A stretch of 64,000 bases of DNA, from the NCBI GenBank assembly GCA_021234535.1, contig CM037836.1:17777111-17841110 (forward strand), read 5' to 3'. Made by a program: the position numbers and the translations under genes. The notes under the pieces are model-generated. The model searched no databases. It saw nothing but the letters and a program-made list of their open reading frames with translations, and was not told the DNA's origin. Origin of the DNA: Stichopus chloronotus. Taxonomy: Eukaryota > Echinodermata > Holothuroidea > Aspidochirotida > Stichopodidae. Positions within the stretch are counted from its first letter, which is position 1, and each line of letters opens with the position of its first letter. Shown piece after piece: positions 35,981 through 47,365 of the stretch.

Positions 35981-36903
35981 CGTCGGTGTGGTTTCTCATA
36001 GCTAACCCATATGGGTCAAATGACCCAGCTAGCAAAATATCTGGCACCTACCTGGACTTCAACTAGGCAAGATGGTGCCCGTATGTACCACATGGGTCCC
36101 AGATGGGTATCATATGGGCTATGTTCGCACCATTTTATCCATGTGGGACCCAGATGGGCTTCATCGGGCCTAAGAGAGCAATTTAATTCCAGTTCTGCAC
36201 TTAAGTTTGGTTATTTTTTCTACTCCATGCATGGCCTAACATAACGTTCTGCTGAGTACGTCGCGCGCTTCACACTGTGTAAAATCAGTGTACAAAGATA
36301 TATCATGAATACTCATTTACATTCATTTTTGTCACTTCATCCGGATTTAAAGGGTTAAATGTAATTAATCCTTAATCACACTTTAACTAAAAGTCTTATG
36401 GTTTAGTTAATTAAAATTGTTGTGGGAGTTTTGTGCACCTGACATATGTGCATAGGTTTCATTCAAGTATCGTTGTTGTTGGTTAATAATTCAGTGGGTT
36501 GTGATTCACATTAATCATAGTGCATTAATTTTGTCAATATATCCACTGAGCCTACCTTCTTCACACACGTTTCCAATCTTTTATGTAAACAAGAAAGCCT
36601 TTTATAAATTTTTCATACAAAGAGGAATCTTTTGTTTTGCTTGTCTTTTGTACAATGCAATAGAATAGAAGTGCTACACAAACAGGTTTCTTCTTTTAAA
36701 TATATATAAATTGACTATCGAAGACGATAGAACTGCACAGCTAGACTGCTCATGTATAGCCCATATAGGCCTATCAACCAGGCTGCATTGCCAAGATGGG
36801 TCCCAGATGAGGCCCACGGTGCAAACGACAGCTTGGTCCCTTTGGCAATCTGGGTTCCAGTTATTCCGTCCGAGCTCCATTGAGGTTACCCATCTCGGTC
36901 CCA
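35981..36903. repeat. Region with CCCAGATGGG-type repeated words
   Basis: CATGGGTCCCAGATGGG-like words recur at 36090-36160 with a period of about 33 bp, again near 36795-36815, and inverted near 37170-37190. The self-complementary GGGTCCCA/CCCATATGGG words suggest remnants of a repeat family into which the adjacent MITE has inserted. No gene seen. Confidence 0.4.
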
Positions 36904-37143
36904 CACTCTTAGAACGTTGGTTAAAAAAAGTTAATCAACGCTGGTCACGTATGTCAAATTAGAAATATTGGTTAATGATTACCAAAATTAATGTTTTAAA
37001 TACAGCAATAATGGTTGCTGTGCAAAGTTTTGACTAATATGTGATATATTTGGCCACCGTGTTGGTTAAATGTTTCACCAATATGTCTAATTTGCCAAAT
37101 GTGAGCAGTGTTGGTTAACTGTTTAACCAACGTTCTAACAGTG
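36904..37143. mobile_element. MITE with long TIRs starting CACTSTTAGAACGTTGG
   Basis: The left end CACTCTTAGAACGTTGGTTA is matched by the complement of the right end (CACTGTTAGAACGTTGGTTA, read inward from 37143). Similarity continues about 70 bp inward (CAAATTAGA-ATATTGGT). The right end also contains TTGGTTAA-CTG-TTTAACCAA, a hairpin of its own. About 240 bp, non-coding, with no certain target duplication, so no superfamily is given. Confidence 0.65.
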
Positions 37144-37244
37144 CATATGCAAGCCCCCTTATACACGTCTAGTACCCATCTGGGCCCATGCAAATCCTTG
37201 GTTGTTGGGTATCTGGGCTGACCAATATTGGCCTTACAAAAATG

Positions 37245-37660
37245 TAACATGAAATTCCCACGGGAGGTGGGCACTCCCCATTCGAAATCCAGAATCCCCA
37301 TTGGAATTCCATAGGAATCAAGCAATCCCCATATGGGAAGTCTGAAGATTGCCATGGAAAATGCACCATTTCGCATGGACTTCCCGAGGGAAACAGAAAT
37401 TACCCACGAGACGTCTGAATTCCCACGGGATTGGATATTGTTCACATGAGAAATTGAAGTCTACCATGGGAAGTAGAATTCCAACACTACAATTCAAAAT
37501 TGTAGTATTATTATATAGCATTATTTCAAGTTTCTCATTGGAAAAATGATAATTATTCCCATCAGAATTGATTTTTTTCAAGTGGGAAATCGAAATCTGC
37601 CATAAGTATCGTACCACCTCATGGAAAATAATGATTACATACATGGGGAACTTTCATATC
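37245..37660. repeat. Degenerate short-period array of palindromic TTCCCATGGGAA-like words
   Basis: Words such as ATTCCCACGGGA, CCCATATGGGAAGTC, TACCATGGGAAGTAGAATTCC and CATGGGGAA recur at roughly 20-35-bp spacing. Two more lie at about 38000-38030. The core is self-complementary, so single strands could fold at many places. Open frames across it on both strands (for example 36996-37445 minus) are by-products of the repeat. Confidence 0.55.
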
Positions 37661-38232
37661 TCATGGGGAAAATGAGTAGGAAATTATTTTAGGATTTAAA
37701 TATTGCATATCAAAGGTAAACAAATGACTTACTACTCATAAATTTCCTAAGTCAGTGAGAAAATACTGTCCACGATTATCAAGAACCATTCAAGAAATAT
37801 GGTAGCATACTTGCACTAAGTTAAAATTGCTAAGTTCTAATTGAGAAGACTGCACGTTCACTTTAAGGCGATGAAATAAATGTACTTCAAAATTGGAGGC
37901 AAGAAATACAGCTGCATCAAAATCATATGTTCCTGTAGCTAGCCTTCTATTTTTTCTTTATTGTTTTACTTAAGTCTATTTCACTGTTATTCCTCACAGA
38001 ATTTTCCATGGGGATTTCCATGGGAAATTCATTTTTTATTTCTTGTAAGGGTGGTCAAGCTGATGTGGCCTTTTTTTCTCTACAAGTCAGATTCGTTGTT
38101 CTGTGTCAAAGCTCCACGAATTGCCAAAGCCATACACAGCCTACTGATTGTTAAGATGGGTGCCCCCCATTTACCTTGGATACGACTTTAATTTTTCAGA
38201 TGCACAGTGCTGCATCTCTGAACATCACGTTA
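37661..38232. other. Unassigned sequence
   Basis: Nothing recognised beyond two outlying CCATGGGGATTTCCATGGGA-type words near 38010. Confidence 0.5.
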
Positions 38233-38513
38233 TAAAGGCAGTCACTAATCACCTCATACTACATTTTTGGCTAGGGGTAAGTAAAATTCTCAATTGGTCC
38301 TGCTCTGTGATTGACAGCAACTTCAAAGGATGCAGGCTAGCTCATATTACACAGACCACACATCGGGCCCTCGGATGTTAACTATGATATGCACCACTGA
38401 AACTATACAATTGTGCTTGCTCAACTAAGAAGTCTTAGATAGGCTGTGGGAGGGGCTAAACGCAAGTGGTTAGGAGAACTGGAAACGTCTGAAGCGATGT
38501 GTGACTGCCTTTA
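38233..38513 (+). mobile_element. MITE with TAAAGGCAGTCAC ends, copy 1
   Basis: Ends TAAAGGCAGTCACTAATC (38233-38250) and GATGTGTGACTGCCTTTA (38496-38513) are inverted repeats with two mismatches in 18. The interior words TTGACAGCAA, GGATGCAGG, ATTACACAG and AAGTGGTTAGGAGAA recur in the same order in a second copy at about 52084-52333. About 280 bp, non-coding. Confidence 0.75.
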
Positions 38514-41500
38514 AGAAGGTTTATAGCTGCCTGTGTACAGTTAGAGACAAAGGTTTGATTTGAGCTTTAGAAACAAAATTGCGTTTAGAGGGAAGGCTGA
38601 GAATCAGAGATCCTGAATTATTGTCTAAGCTACATGATTGGCTGGATGCAAATTCGTTGACCAGGCAGTCCCGTAAGGCCTCCAGGAAGTGATGTTATGC
38701 CGTGTGCTGGGTTTGGCCTGGTATATCATAGACTTTATAGTCATTTTACATTTCACTATATTCCGAGAGCAAACCGTGTTACTGATTAGTGTTACACTCT
38801 TTGTATCTTCCCTATCAGGAATAAGGCCGGATACATGAGGGGGATTGAGATTAAAATACGCACTACTGCCTTATCCACCACTGTAACGTTACCATTCATT
38901 CTAATGGAACATCCTGTTGTAATGAGTTTCAAACTATTTTAGCCGAAACTTATAAAGGCATGATGCAACTTCGCTTCAACGTTGACACGGAGTGAGTGGC
39001 TTTCTCCAAATTGAGTGATAAACATTCAGCAAGTGGGAAACTGATTAAACGCTCTGAAGATTTTGACCAAGCACATCCTAAACTTACGCCCCATACACGC
39101 CCCAACTAAAGCTAACCTGTAACGAATAAGATTGTAATCTCATGAAAACTTGAACTTAAGCTGTAGTTTCTTTCTTCAGAGAGCATATCGTGACCAAAAA
39201 GATATAGCATTCACCTACTTTCCACGTAATGTCAAAGTTCGTTGAAAGAAAGATTTTAAAGAAATGTGAGTAACTTTTCATCACAACTGCATTGTACTCC
39301 TTTAAGCATGGCGCGGACTCTCTGAAATTATCTTTCAACTATCACCGCATCACTCTATTATGCGATTGCTTGATAGGAACTATACTTCGCTAATCTAAGT
39401 GGACACAACTCTCTCTGTTTAACAAATTAAAATTCTGTGGATTCCTTTACCGATCTCAATTTTACGTTGCACTAGAGGATAGAGGCATCTTCCCATGACA
39501 TTGTGACTGTGGATATTAATAATGACGTCCTTATTACAGTAAATATCACCGTTAGTGTTTGCAGTATTCAAATGCACAATAATGTACACACAATTAATGG
39601 TTTGATATAGTGGATCCGGTAATAGTTTCGTTACAAGGGCAGTGCAGAAACAGTGATGTCAACCTTTCTACTTGCAAAGTTAACTAACCATTATTCAATC
39701 ATATCGCGGACCAAGTAAAACACCAGTGACGTTGTAGTCGCTAGATTCAGTTCAAACTCTCTCTTTTCCTCCATATATGAGGTCTCTCGTCGATAAGTTA
39801 AGCAGTTCGATAAGTCTGCCAACGATCTATAGATCACAGTCCGGAATAAATAAGTTGAACTGAGCTGAATCTAATGTTCTAATCAATTCGTCAAAGAGAC
39901 GTTGTCAGGTTTTCTTGGGAGGAGGCAAAATCGATTCATCGTCCCTTTTCTTGACCTCTGTCAGGGGGGTACTAGGGGAGGGGATATCCCCTACCAGGGC
40001 TTAAGCCAGGATTTCAAATCAGTCAGTCCACAGATACGTGGTATAAGGAGAGGTCTAACCTGATGCCCCCCGTCCTCTCCCCCCCCCCCCCTTTTTGCCT
40101 AAAAACGAACATCGTTCGTCTTTCTTTAGTTGCAGAATCACGGCGCTAATAATTGTATTAGGAACATTATCTGACGGAACAAAGAGAGGCGGAACCCACT
40201 TGGACTTTTTTAAGGGGAAACGCCCGGGTAAAACATGAGCTTGTTGCATGCACCCGTAGTGAAACATTTTCAACTTTTTTTTTTTTTAAATGAAAATGAC
40301 GTACTTTTAAGTAGTAGAATTGACGTACTATTTAATCGCAGAATTAGGATTGTAATATGACAGCATATTGGTTCGTATTGGCAATAGCCTTGACAACCAA
40401 TACTTTTTAGGGATTTATTTGTTTTCTTTTCAACTCAGGGTTGATATAGGAACATTGTTTCCAGGATTTTATGACAACATTAATATCTAAGATTCTGATT
40501 GACTGTTCGGGGAGGCGTATTACCAATGCGAAGATGCTTCCTATGTGAAATAAATATGCCGTCCTTTTTGCTGCGGATTCCCCCCCCCCCCCCATGTACC
40601 GCATACTCGTATTTTGCGTACGCCCAATCGACGCACGTATACCCAATCGAAACCTTTGTTCATCTGTTTCGTCCTACTTTTCAGTATCATAAAAAGATCA
40701 CAATTGTGAAGCAGGCCTGCCACCTCCGACCCCCCCCCCAGTTAGCACAACTCTGTAAAGATTTATCCCTTCCCCTTCGGGTCCTTTTTTTTTTTTTTTT
40801 TTTTTGCTCTCCTTTATTTTGTACCATCATCCATCAAGTCCTCACTGGTTACGCCACTGATCGATAGTGATCAGGATGGATAGTTGTGAGAAACCTTTTA
40901 CTGCTTTGTGACCTTTTTTTTTTTTTAAAAAAAATAAATAAATCCAGTCAGTGCATTATTCAAGAGGAGGCAGACTAAACAGATGATTTTTTTTTTTCAG
41001 CAAGAATGTACCAAACTTTCAAAGGAAATTTGAATGCAAAAAGAATTATCGCTGTCAAGTAAGTAAAACTTTTTAGCTAAAGCTTAGGCCGTAAATTCAA
41101 TTGATATATCCATTTTTTTTTTGTATGCATGTGTTTTGATCACTTGGAGGATGGGGTGGGTGTGGGGATGAGGTATGGTTCACAGACAATTATGTGAAAT
41201 CTTTTCTTTCCAGTTTTTCTTTAAAGTGATCACAGTTCACTTTAACTCTTTCTATCCTTTAAACTGTAAAAGCATTCTGTCACAACGAAACAAGGATGTT
41301 TTTGTAAGTCTTAATTTCCTATGTAGAGATGCAAACTGTTCCTCTTTATATTTGGTCTTATTCTACAGCAGAGTGAGTCTCCATCGGAAAGAAGATGTCG
41401 CTTGTGTAATACATTCGTGTTAAGGCATGATTAGTAATGGTACTTTTAATTTGTAAACAAAAGTTCGTTTTCATCACACAAAATGTACTATTACAGTTAC

Positions 41501-43560
41501 TTTGTAAAAATAAAAGTGTCACAGAGAGCATCAAAAGATAACTCTTACATATAAGAAAAACTTCAGCTTCATTTTAAGAAGAAATATAATTAAGTTAACT
41601 GAATGTTCCTGTAAAACCGTCTTTGCGTATGTATTCCAAAATTATCATTCAGAAGACAGACAGCTCTGTTTGAGGTAGTTAGATTTGAACCCACTTCTTT
41701 TTCTCTCCCAGCTCCACTTTATTCATTTATTCAAGCCAGTCGTGATAGATGTTGTCTTTGTTTCAAAGAGAAACAATGAGGTATAAACAGACTGAAGGAA
41801 AATGTTTTCATTATGAGGTTTAGGATTGGTGAATCATAAAGTTGACGTGCAGAGCATCACTATCCTCTGCTTTGAATAAGAGACTTTCATGTGTCAAAAA
41901 CAAATTTATGGATGCGAAAAAAAAAACAATAATAAACTTCAAGTGATATGTGAAGCAAAAGCTGCAGCGTCGCCACTGGTATTTGTCACTGGAATGATTG
42001 TGAAGTGTCTACATGGCTCATTCGGGTTATTCCCCCCCCCCCCCCCCTTTACACACTCAAACACCCACGGAAGTCAGATTTTAAAACTACGAGAGGTCAC
42101 CAAGCCCGTCAATACTGTATTCATCTACAATTGATGAGTCTAGCATATATACTCTTTTGTATGCTGGGGTTGTGTAGTACACATCTTATTGTGACCGGGA
42201 AGTGCTGAAGGAAGGAGGAGGGGGCGAGAGGGGGGCATCAAAATTAGCCTGACAGAGTAAAGCTTCTGCCACGTCCATATGTACATTCAGAGCATTATTA
42301 TGATTTGGAAGGCCTTTCATTCATCAAGGGTAAGCTTGATGAATGACGCTTTTACTATGTCAGTTTCTTCCTTCTGTCACGTCACAAAGTGTCAAATGAC
42401 ACATGGGCCAACAAGACGAATGAAATACGTTCTCGGCCGATCTGTACCAAAAAACAATGTTTTCACGCAAAAAATACTACTTCGGTTAATCTAAGATTTT
42501 ATCTTTGCCTTATCCATTTTGTGATTGAACTTGCCGGGTTTCCGTACACAAAATCACATAGTTCTGTCAAGTAGGTAGAGCGTTGTTTATACCACAAACC
42601 TTCACAACCAATATATATATATCTCCCATACCCGAATCCTACAGCTTCCTGTATACTACTGTACCCCACAAATTATTGCACAGGCTACACACAAACACCC
42701 AAATATAACAGATGATTTCATGACGCACCTGAACTAGTTATCTTGAAAATTTTACTCACAGATAGCAAACGGTCAAAATAACCGAGGAACAGATGACATC
42801 AATTTGATGCTCTAAATTGATCTTAAAGCGCCTCTTCCTACGAAGATTAGTCTAGAGTCAACTTTCGATCTGTTTTAGTTTTTTCATATGGCAAGCATGT
42901 TTATAGAGACAAAATTCATTTAGAACATCTTGGAGGCTGTAAAGAACGGGAAATATGGATCAACCAATCACCGTTGTGAACCTGGCGACGTATAGACAGA
43001 CGCAAATACCAGGTCGGTATACAGGGAGTCTGACGGACGTGTTAGAGTCACGCAACGGCAGAGTGTGAATATAGTTTTGATACGAAAGGAAAACTTTGAA
43101 AACAGTTTTATCTTCCAGAGGATACGTGCTGACTGTTAAATAAGTAAAATATTTCATCTGGATGCAGAGTTATTTAGCGAAATGTTCAATTACCGTTCTC
43201 AGACGAGACTATTCAACTTTTACGAATGTGCCATCTCCCCCCCGGTACTTCGAATATCGCTTTTCGGAGTGCACTTCTTTCGTTGTTACCGGTAAATTAC
43301 ATCATCGTAAATTTTCTAGCAAATTATCATCCTTAAAAAAGGAAAGAAGAAGAATAAAAAGTTGACTAAAAGATGGGTTGTCTGAGCATAATTCATCTGG
43401 TGAATTATTAGTCTTAATGACACCGTCGTCTATGAATATTCTTCGATTATTCCGTCTCGAAGGCTCCTACGGTAAAACAGACTCCTGTGATCAAGCGAGT
43501 AGAAGGAATTAAAAAAAATTCAAACCGCTTATAAAGTAAATACAGAAATGAAAGAACCTG
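38514..43560. other. Intergenic-like sequence with homopolymer tracts, no recognised gene
   Basis: C runs of ten or more occur at 40079-40092, 40580-40593, 40730-40739 and 42032-42047, and long T runs at about 40787-40805 and 40914-40926. Open frames of 60-122 codons here run through these homopolymers and show no domain. No RNA gene seen. Confidence 0.5.
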
Positions 43561-43800
43561 TTTTATGAAATGACGTAAGACGGGACTTTATAGGTGCGTT
43601 GGATTTATAAATCATCGCATCGAGTCAGACACTGCTTTTTCTAAACCGAATATAGCTGTCTTGGATAGAATGACGTAAGCTGAAAAGGGTTTTTTGCTGT
43701 GCTAAGACATTGAGTTGTTTCTGCTCCCTGGACGATGAGAACTTTTTTGCTCTCGTCGAGAGTTATATAAACCTGAGAGTGTTTTCAGTTTTTACTCAGA
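43561..43800 (+). promoter_or_regulatory. Candidate promoter of the GPCR gene: two TGACGTAA sites and a TATA box
   Basis: TGACGTAA, a CRE/C-EBP-like octamer, occurs at 43571-43578 and again at 43671-43678, exactly 100 bp apart. TATATAAA lies at 43764-43771, which would place initiation near 43795-43800, about 930 bp before the receptor start codon. An intron in the 5' leader is possible. Motif-based inference only. Confidence 0.35.
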
Positions 43801-44725
43801 AGACGTTTTTTTTTCTGTGTTTCGAGGTGTTGGAATGTTTGTCAAATTTTTGGAGGAAAATCAAACGTATTCAAAAGAAAGATACAACTATAGCTCTTCA
43901 AAAGCTTATTGAAGGCGGTAATGATAATATGCCATGAACGCGAGAAGGAGAGTCAAAGGCACACATTAGAAGAAAACATATTTTGAAATCGAAAAGCTGA
44001 AAAATTATCACCCGCAATTTTGATCCCATATTCTGATGGAACTGAGACATAGGGCGCCTTGTCGAAAGTATAACGAATAGACGGAGCTTAGACTCTTGAA
44101 TTAATGTGTTCGATAGACGTATTTGCTCAACTTGTACATGCTTCCTGGATAATGTACTTATCATATTACGAGCCATCTGTGATTCCACTGGCTTAAAGGG
44201 TGGGACTAAGATGCGGCAGACAGGACGAAATCATCCAGCAAATCGTTTAGCTTTACATCGTCTTGCTAACGGAGGGAACTTGGTAAACAAGACAGCGATG
44301 AACGAAAGCGATTAACGTAGTGTAAGCTACGTGTCATCTTGCAGACTAAATGTTTCTGAAGAAGATATGTGTCAGTGTAAGTCGATTAGATGATAACAAT
44401 TTTGATCATGATATTATATCAATTGGCATCAGCAACGACGGTAGCATTTTCACTCTCAAAACAATTAGGCGTAATTTATTGCATTTAATCGATTATAGGT
44501 TAAATCATAGGGAAAAAAAATCAAATCAAGAACTGCTATTTACCATACTGGAGGTAAAGTTGACTAATCGATTATCAGCTGCAGGGGTTGAGTTTTTAAT
44601 CGGTTTATTTAACATAGTATCATTACAGTAGTAGGGAATACACCTTGAGAAAAAATCGTCGGAATCTGCAACGTATCTGGATCAGATTGAAGCAAGGGAG
44701 AAGTCTTTGTACCGAAAAGTGAGCT

Positions 44726-45208
44726 ATGAAGCTGCAAAATGCAACTTCGGGTTTCTTGGAGACTTCTCTGAGCGAGGACTACGATTACCGAGCCCACGAT
44801 ATCGGGCACACCGTCAAATGGATAGTGGAGACATCTGTATTCTGCATCTCCATCGTGCTCAACAGTTTCCTCGGGCTGGTTTTGTGGAGGGATAGAAAAC
44901 ATTTCTCGAGGATCAATTTGGTGGTTTTCCATCTGATGGTCTCCGACCTCCTCATCACTCTCTTCAATATACCGGTGAACGTCATATGGACTCACACCAA
45001 GGTGTTTTTGGCGGGAAACCAAGCCTGCAAGATCATCAGTTTCATAAAGCAGGCCAACCTGTTTTCTTCGTCGTTCATCGTCGTGGTCATCAGCTTGGAC
45101 AGATGTATGGCCATCGTCCATCCTCTCAGTGTACGCCAAGCAGATCTTAGATGTAAGATAATGTTGACCATCGCATGGGTGGCGAGTTTTCTCTTCAGTA
45201 TTCCTCAG
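44726..45208 (+). CDS. Class A peptide GPCR, first coding exon (N-terminus to TM4), GnRH/AKH/corazonin-receptor-like
   Basis: A 161-codon exon opens at the ATG at 44726, with an in-frame TGA at 44720-44722 just upstream, and ends in phase 0 at CCTCAG|GTAAGAAC. The N-terminus is short, with a glycosylation site (Asn5, NAT) and an acidic DYDY. TM1 is about 28-54 with Asn46, TM2 about 64-87 with Asp74 in LMVSDLL, and TM3 about 98-123 after the disulfide Cys101. ISLDRCMAIVHP (Asp125-Arg126-Cys127) replaces the usual DRY, and TM4 is about 142-160 with Trp151, ending FSIPQ. DRC, VHPL and an intron right after xxPQ in TM4 point to the GnRH/AKH/corazonin receptor group, whose vertebrate member also has an intron just after TM4. 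It would be a plasma-membrane receptor, usually Gq-coupled. TM5-TM7 exons were not found. A vasopressin-type receptor is the main alternative. Confidence 0.85.
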
Positions 45209-47249
45209 GTAAGAACACCGAATATCGATTTCATCTGCAAAATGATATACTATCGACAAAATTAAATGATCAACAAAACCTTGACGGACCCCATGTAATC
45301 ATTGTCATATATAACTTTGAATGCGTGACTCACGAACACCGACTCACTTTTTAAAAGTATTGTGACAAAGTCATTGAAAAGTGTGTTCTTAAAACTGTCT
45401 CTCTCTCTCACTTTTACTATAATCGAAGCATCAAAGCAGGATTGCCATATCGGGTGTGAGGAAAACGTTTCAATGTGCACATCTACCCTATTTGCCTTAG
45501 AAAGAATGAAATCTGAATTACGTTCTGTACGCAAATAGGAAGCAAAGGAAATCAGCAATTGTGACTCTGCGAACTGTAATCAAATCAAAGTGGGAAACAA
45601 TGTAACATTAACTGCGTACTATTTAAAAAAAAATATTTTCGTTTTCTCATAAACCGAATACCTTCTGAGAACCTCCCTTGGCTGAATATTTACATTCATC
45701 AGGCGGGGACGTATATTCACCCATTGTAGAGAATAACATTCTTATTAACATTGCAGTGACTTATAGGTATGAAACTCTCACGTTAAACTTGACGCTTAAT
45801 TGTTAGCAGATTCATTTACACCATGAAGCTTGAACAAGACAAGATAATTATTTCAACCATCTTGAACAAAAGTGACACGCAGATCACTAAATTAAGAACA
45901 ATCGCTTTAAGAGATTAAACATGATCCAAATTTTATATCAGTTTCCTGCAATCTGAACATTCTAAGTTGATCTGTTTCCACTTTACCTACAATTTGGGTG
46001 TCGGCAACATTAAAGAGACACGTCCAAAAAAAAATGTGTACGTTGAGAGGGCAGCCTTTTATTAAAATTTAAACAGGATTCGAGATCGTCTGCACAGTGA
46101 AACATGGACTATACATTAAGTAGGCTATACTAAAGTAGCTAATTTAACACCTCAGAGTCAATATAAATAAGAAATGCATTAAGAAACGACACTTAAATAG
46201 AAACGTACATAGTCCTACATTTTTTTACCTCCACCGTAACTAAGCGCTTAGTTTCGCGATTCGGCTTGCAATGCATCTATCCCAGAAGAAGTTATCCAAC
46301 TTGCACCTTGTCACAAATTTGCAGACTAATAATCGTGAACGTGATCACGATAGAAAAGAAATTATTAGGAGACAAATTTGGTTAGCAAGCTTTATCAAGA
46401 GCTGCGTCTCAATACTTTCTATCGTGAATGTAGCCGTTACGTTAACATTGTAACTGTTTTGTTGGGTTAGTAACATTCATTGTCACTACGGAGAAGTACA
46501 CTTTGTCCAAACATATATTAAGTCATCAGTCTTTTTAAATGCCTATAAAATCTCAGTTTGTTTTTTGACAAGACATCACATACACCATCATATTCCAAGC
46601 TCACCACTTTGAAAGAATGTGATGGCACACACATGTACAATCACACACGAAAACTATCAGGACTGTAAAGGTGTCAAAGTCGGGTTTGCTAATTCCAAGA
46701 TGGGGTAAAAATATTAAAATGACATTTTATCTTTGATTGTAGTTTATCTTTATATGCACGCACGAAGAAGACTCACGGGTGACCGGTTTCACGACTAACC
46801 TATATAATTATACATAACTAGTGCAGACGTGAAAATCCCTAACAAGAACGACAAAATGTTAATACCATTGTTGACCTTCACAACCGACAAAACTGTTTTA
46901 CTTTTTTAATTCTGCCACACTTAAGATGCTAACAGGAGGAAATCATGATGATTGAAGTAGTAATAATTAACGAAATATTTTCCGAGTATGATTTAAATTC
47001 TTAAGATTCGAGACATGCAGTATAAGAACAGTATATAAGAGTGCTTTAAAAACATATACGTGCAATGACATTGAACGACAGCGTATGTCATTTTGAGACA
47101 GTGAACACCAAGACCAGACCAGACCATTGTAGAGTCCCACCTTCAATCTGGTGTTTCCTTTCAAGTCGTGTTGGCGTGCGATCTACCAATAAATACATCT
47201 TTATAGAAGAGGTAACGTGAATGAGAAATGGGAGTAGGATAGGGAAAAA

Positions 47250-47271
47250 TACACACACACACACACACACA
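47250..47271. repeat. (CA)n microsatellite
   Basis: Uninterrupted ACACAC tract. It is the source of open frames read across it on both strands. Confidence 0.95.
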
Positions 47272-47340
47272 GCTTTGTTTCCCATCCATTCCGAGGACCT
47301 CTTTGTGCTTTCTTTTGTTTTTTCTTCCCCAACCCTAACC

Positions 47341-47365
47341 TTAACAATAGACTGTCTATTGTTAA
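47341..47365. repeat. Perfect 25-bp palindrome
   Basis: TTAACAATAGAC-T-GTCTATTGTTAA: 12-bp arms around a single base. Complementary words CGAGGACC (about 47301) and GGTCCTCG (about 47430) lie outside it, so the whole may be the centre of a small, eroded inverted-repeat element. Confidence 0.85.

Noticed and set aside
36996..37445. 149-codon minus-strand frame
   Set aside because: It reads across a MITE and a palindromic minisatellite.
44609..45259. 216-codon minus-strand open frame, the longest in the window
   Set aside because: It is the antisense shadow of the GPCR exon; the plus-strand frame has the transmembrane pattern, DRC motif and splice donor.
47331..47342. CCCTAACCTTAAC as telomere-like repeat
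   Set aside because: A single imperfect unit, not an array.
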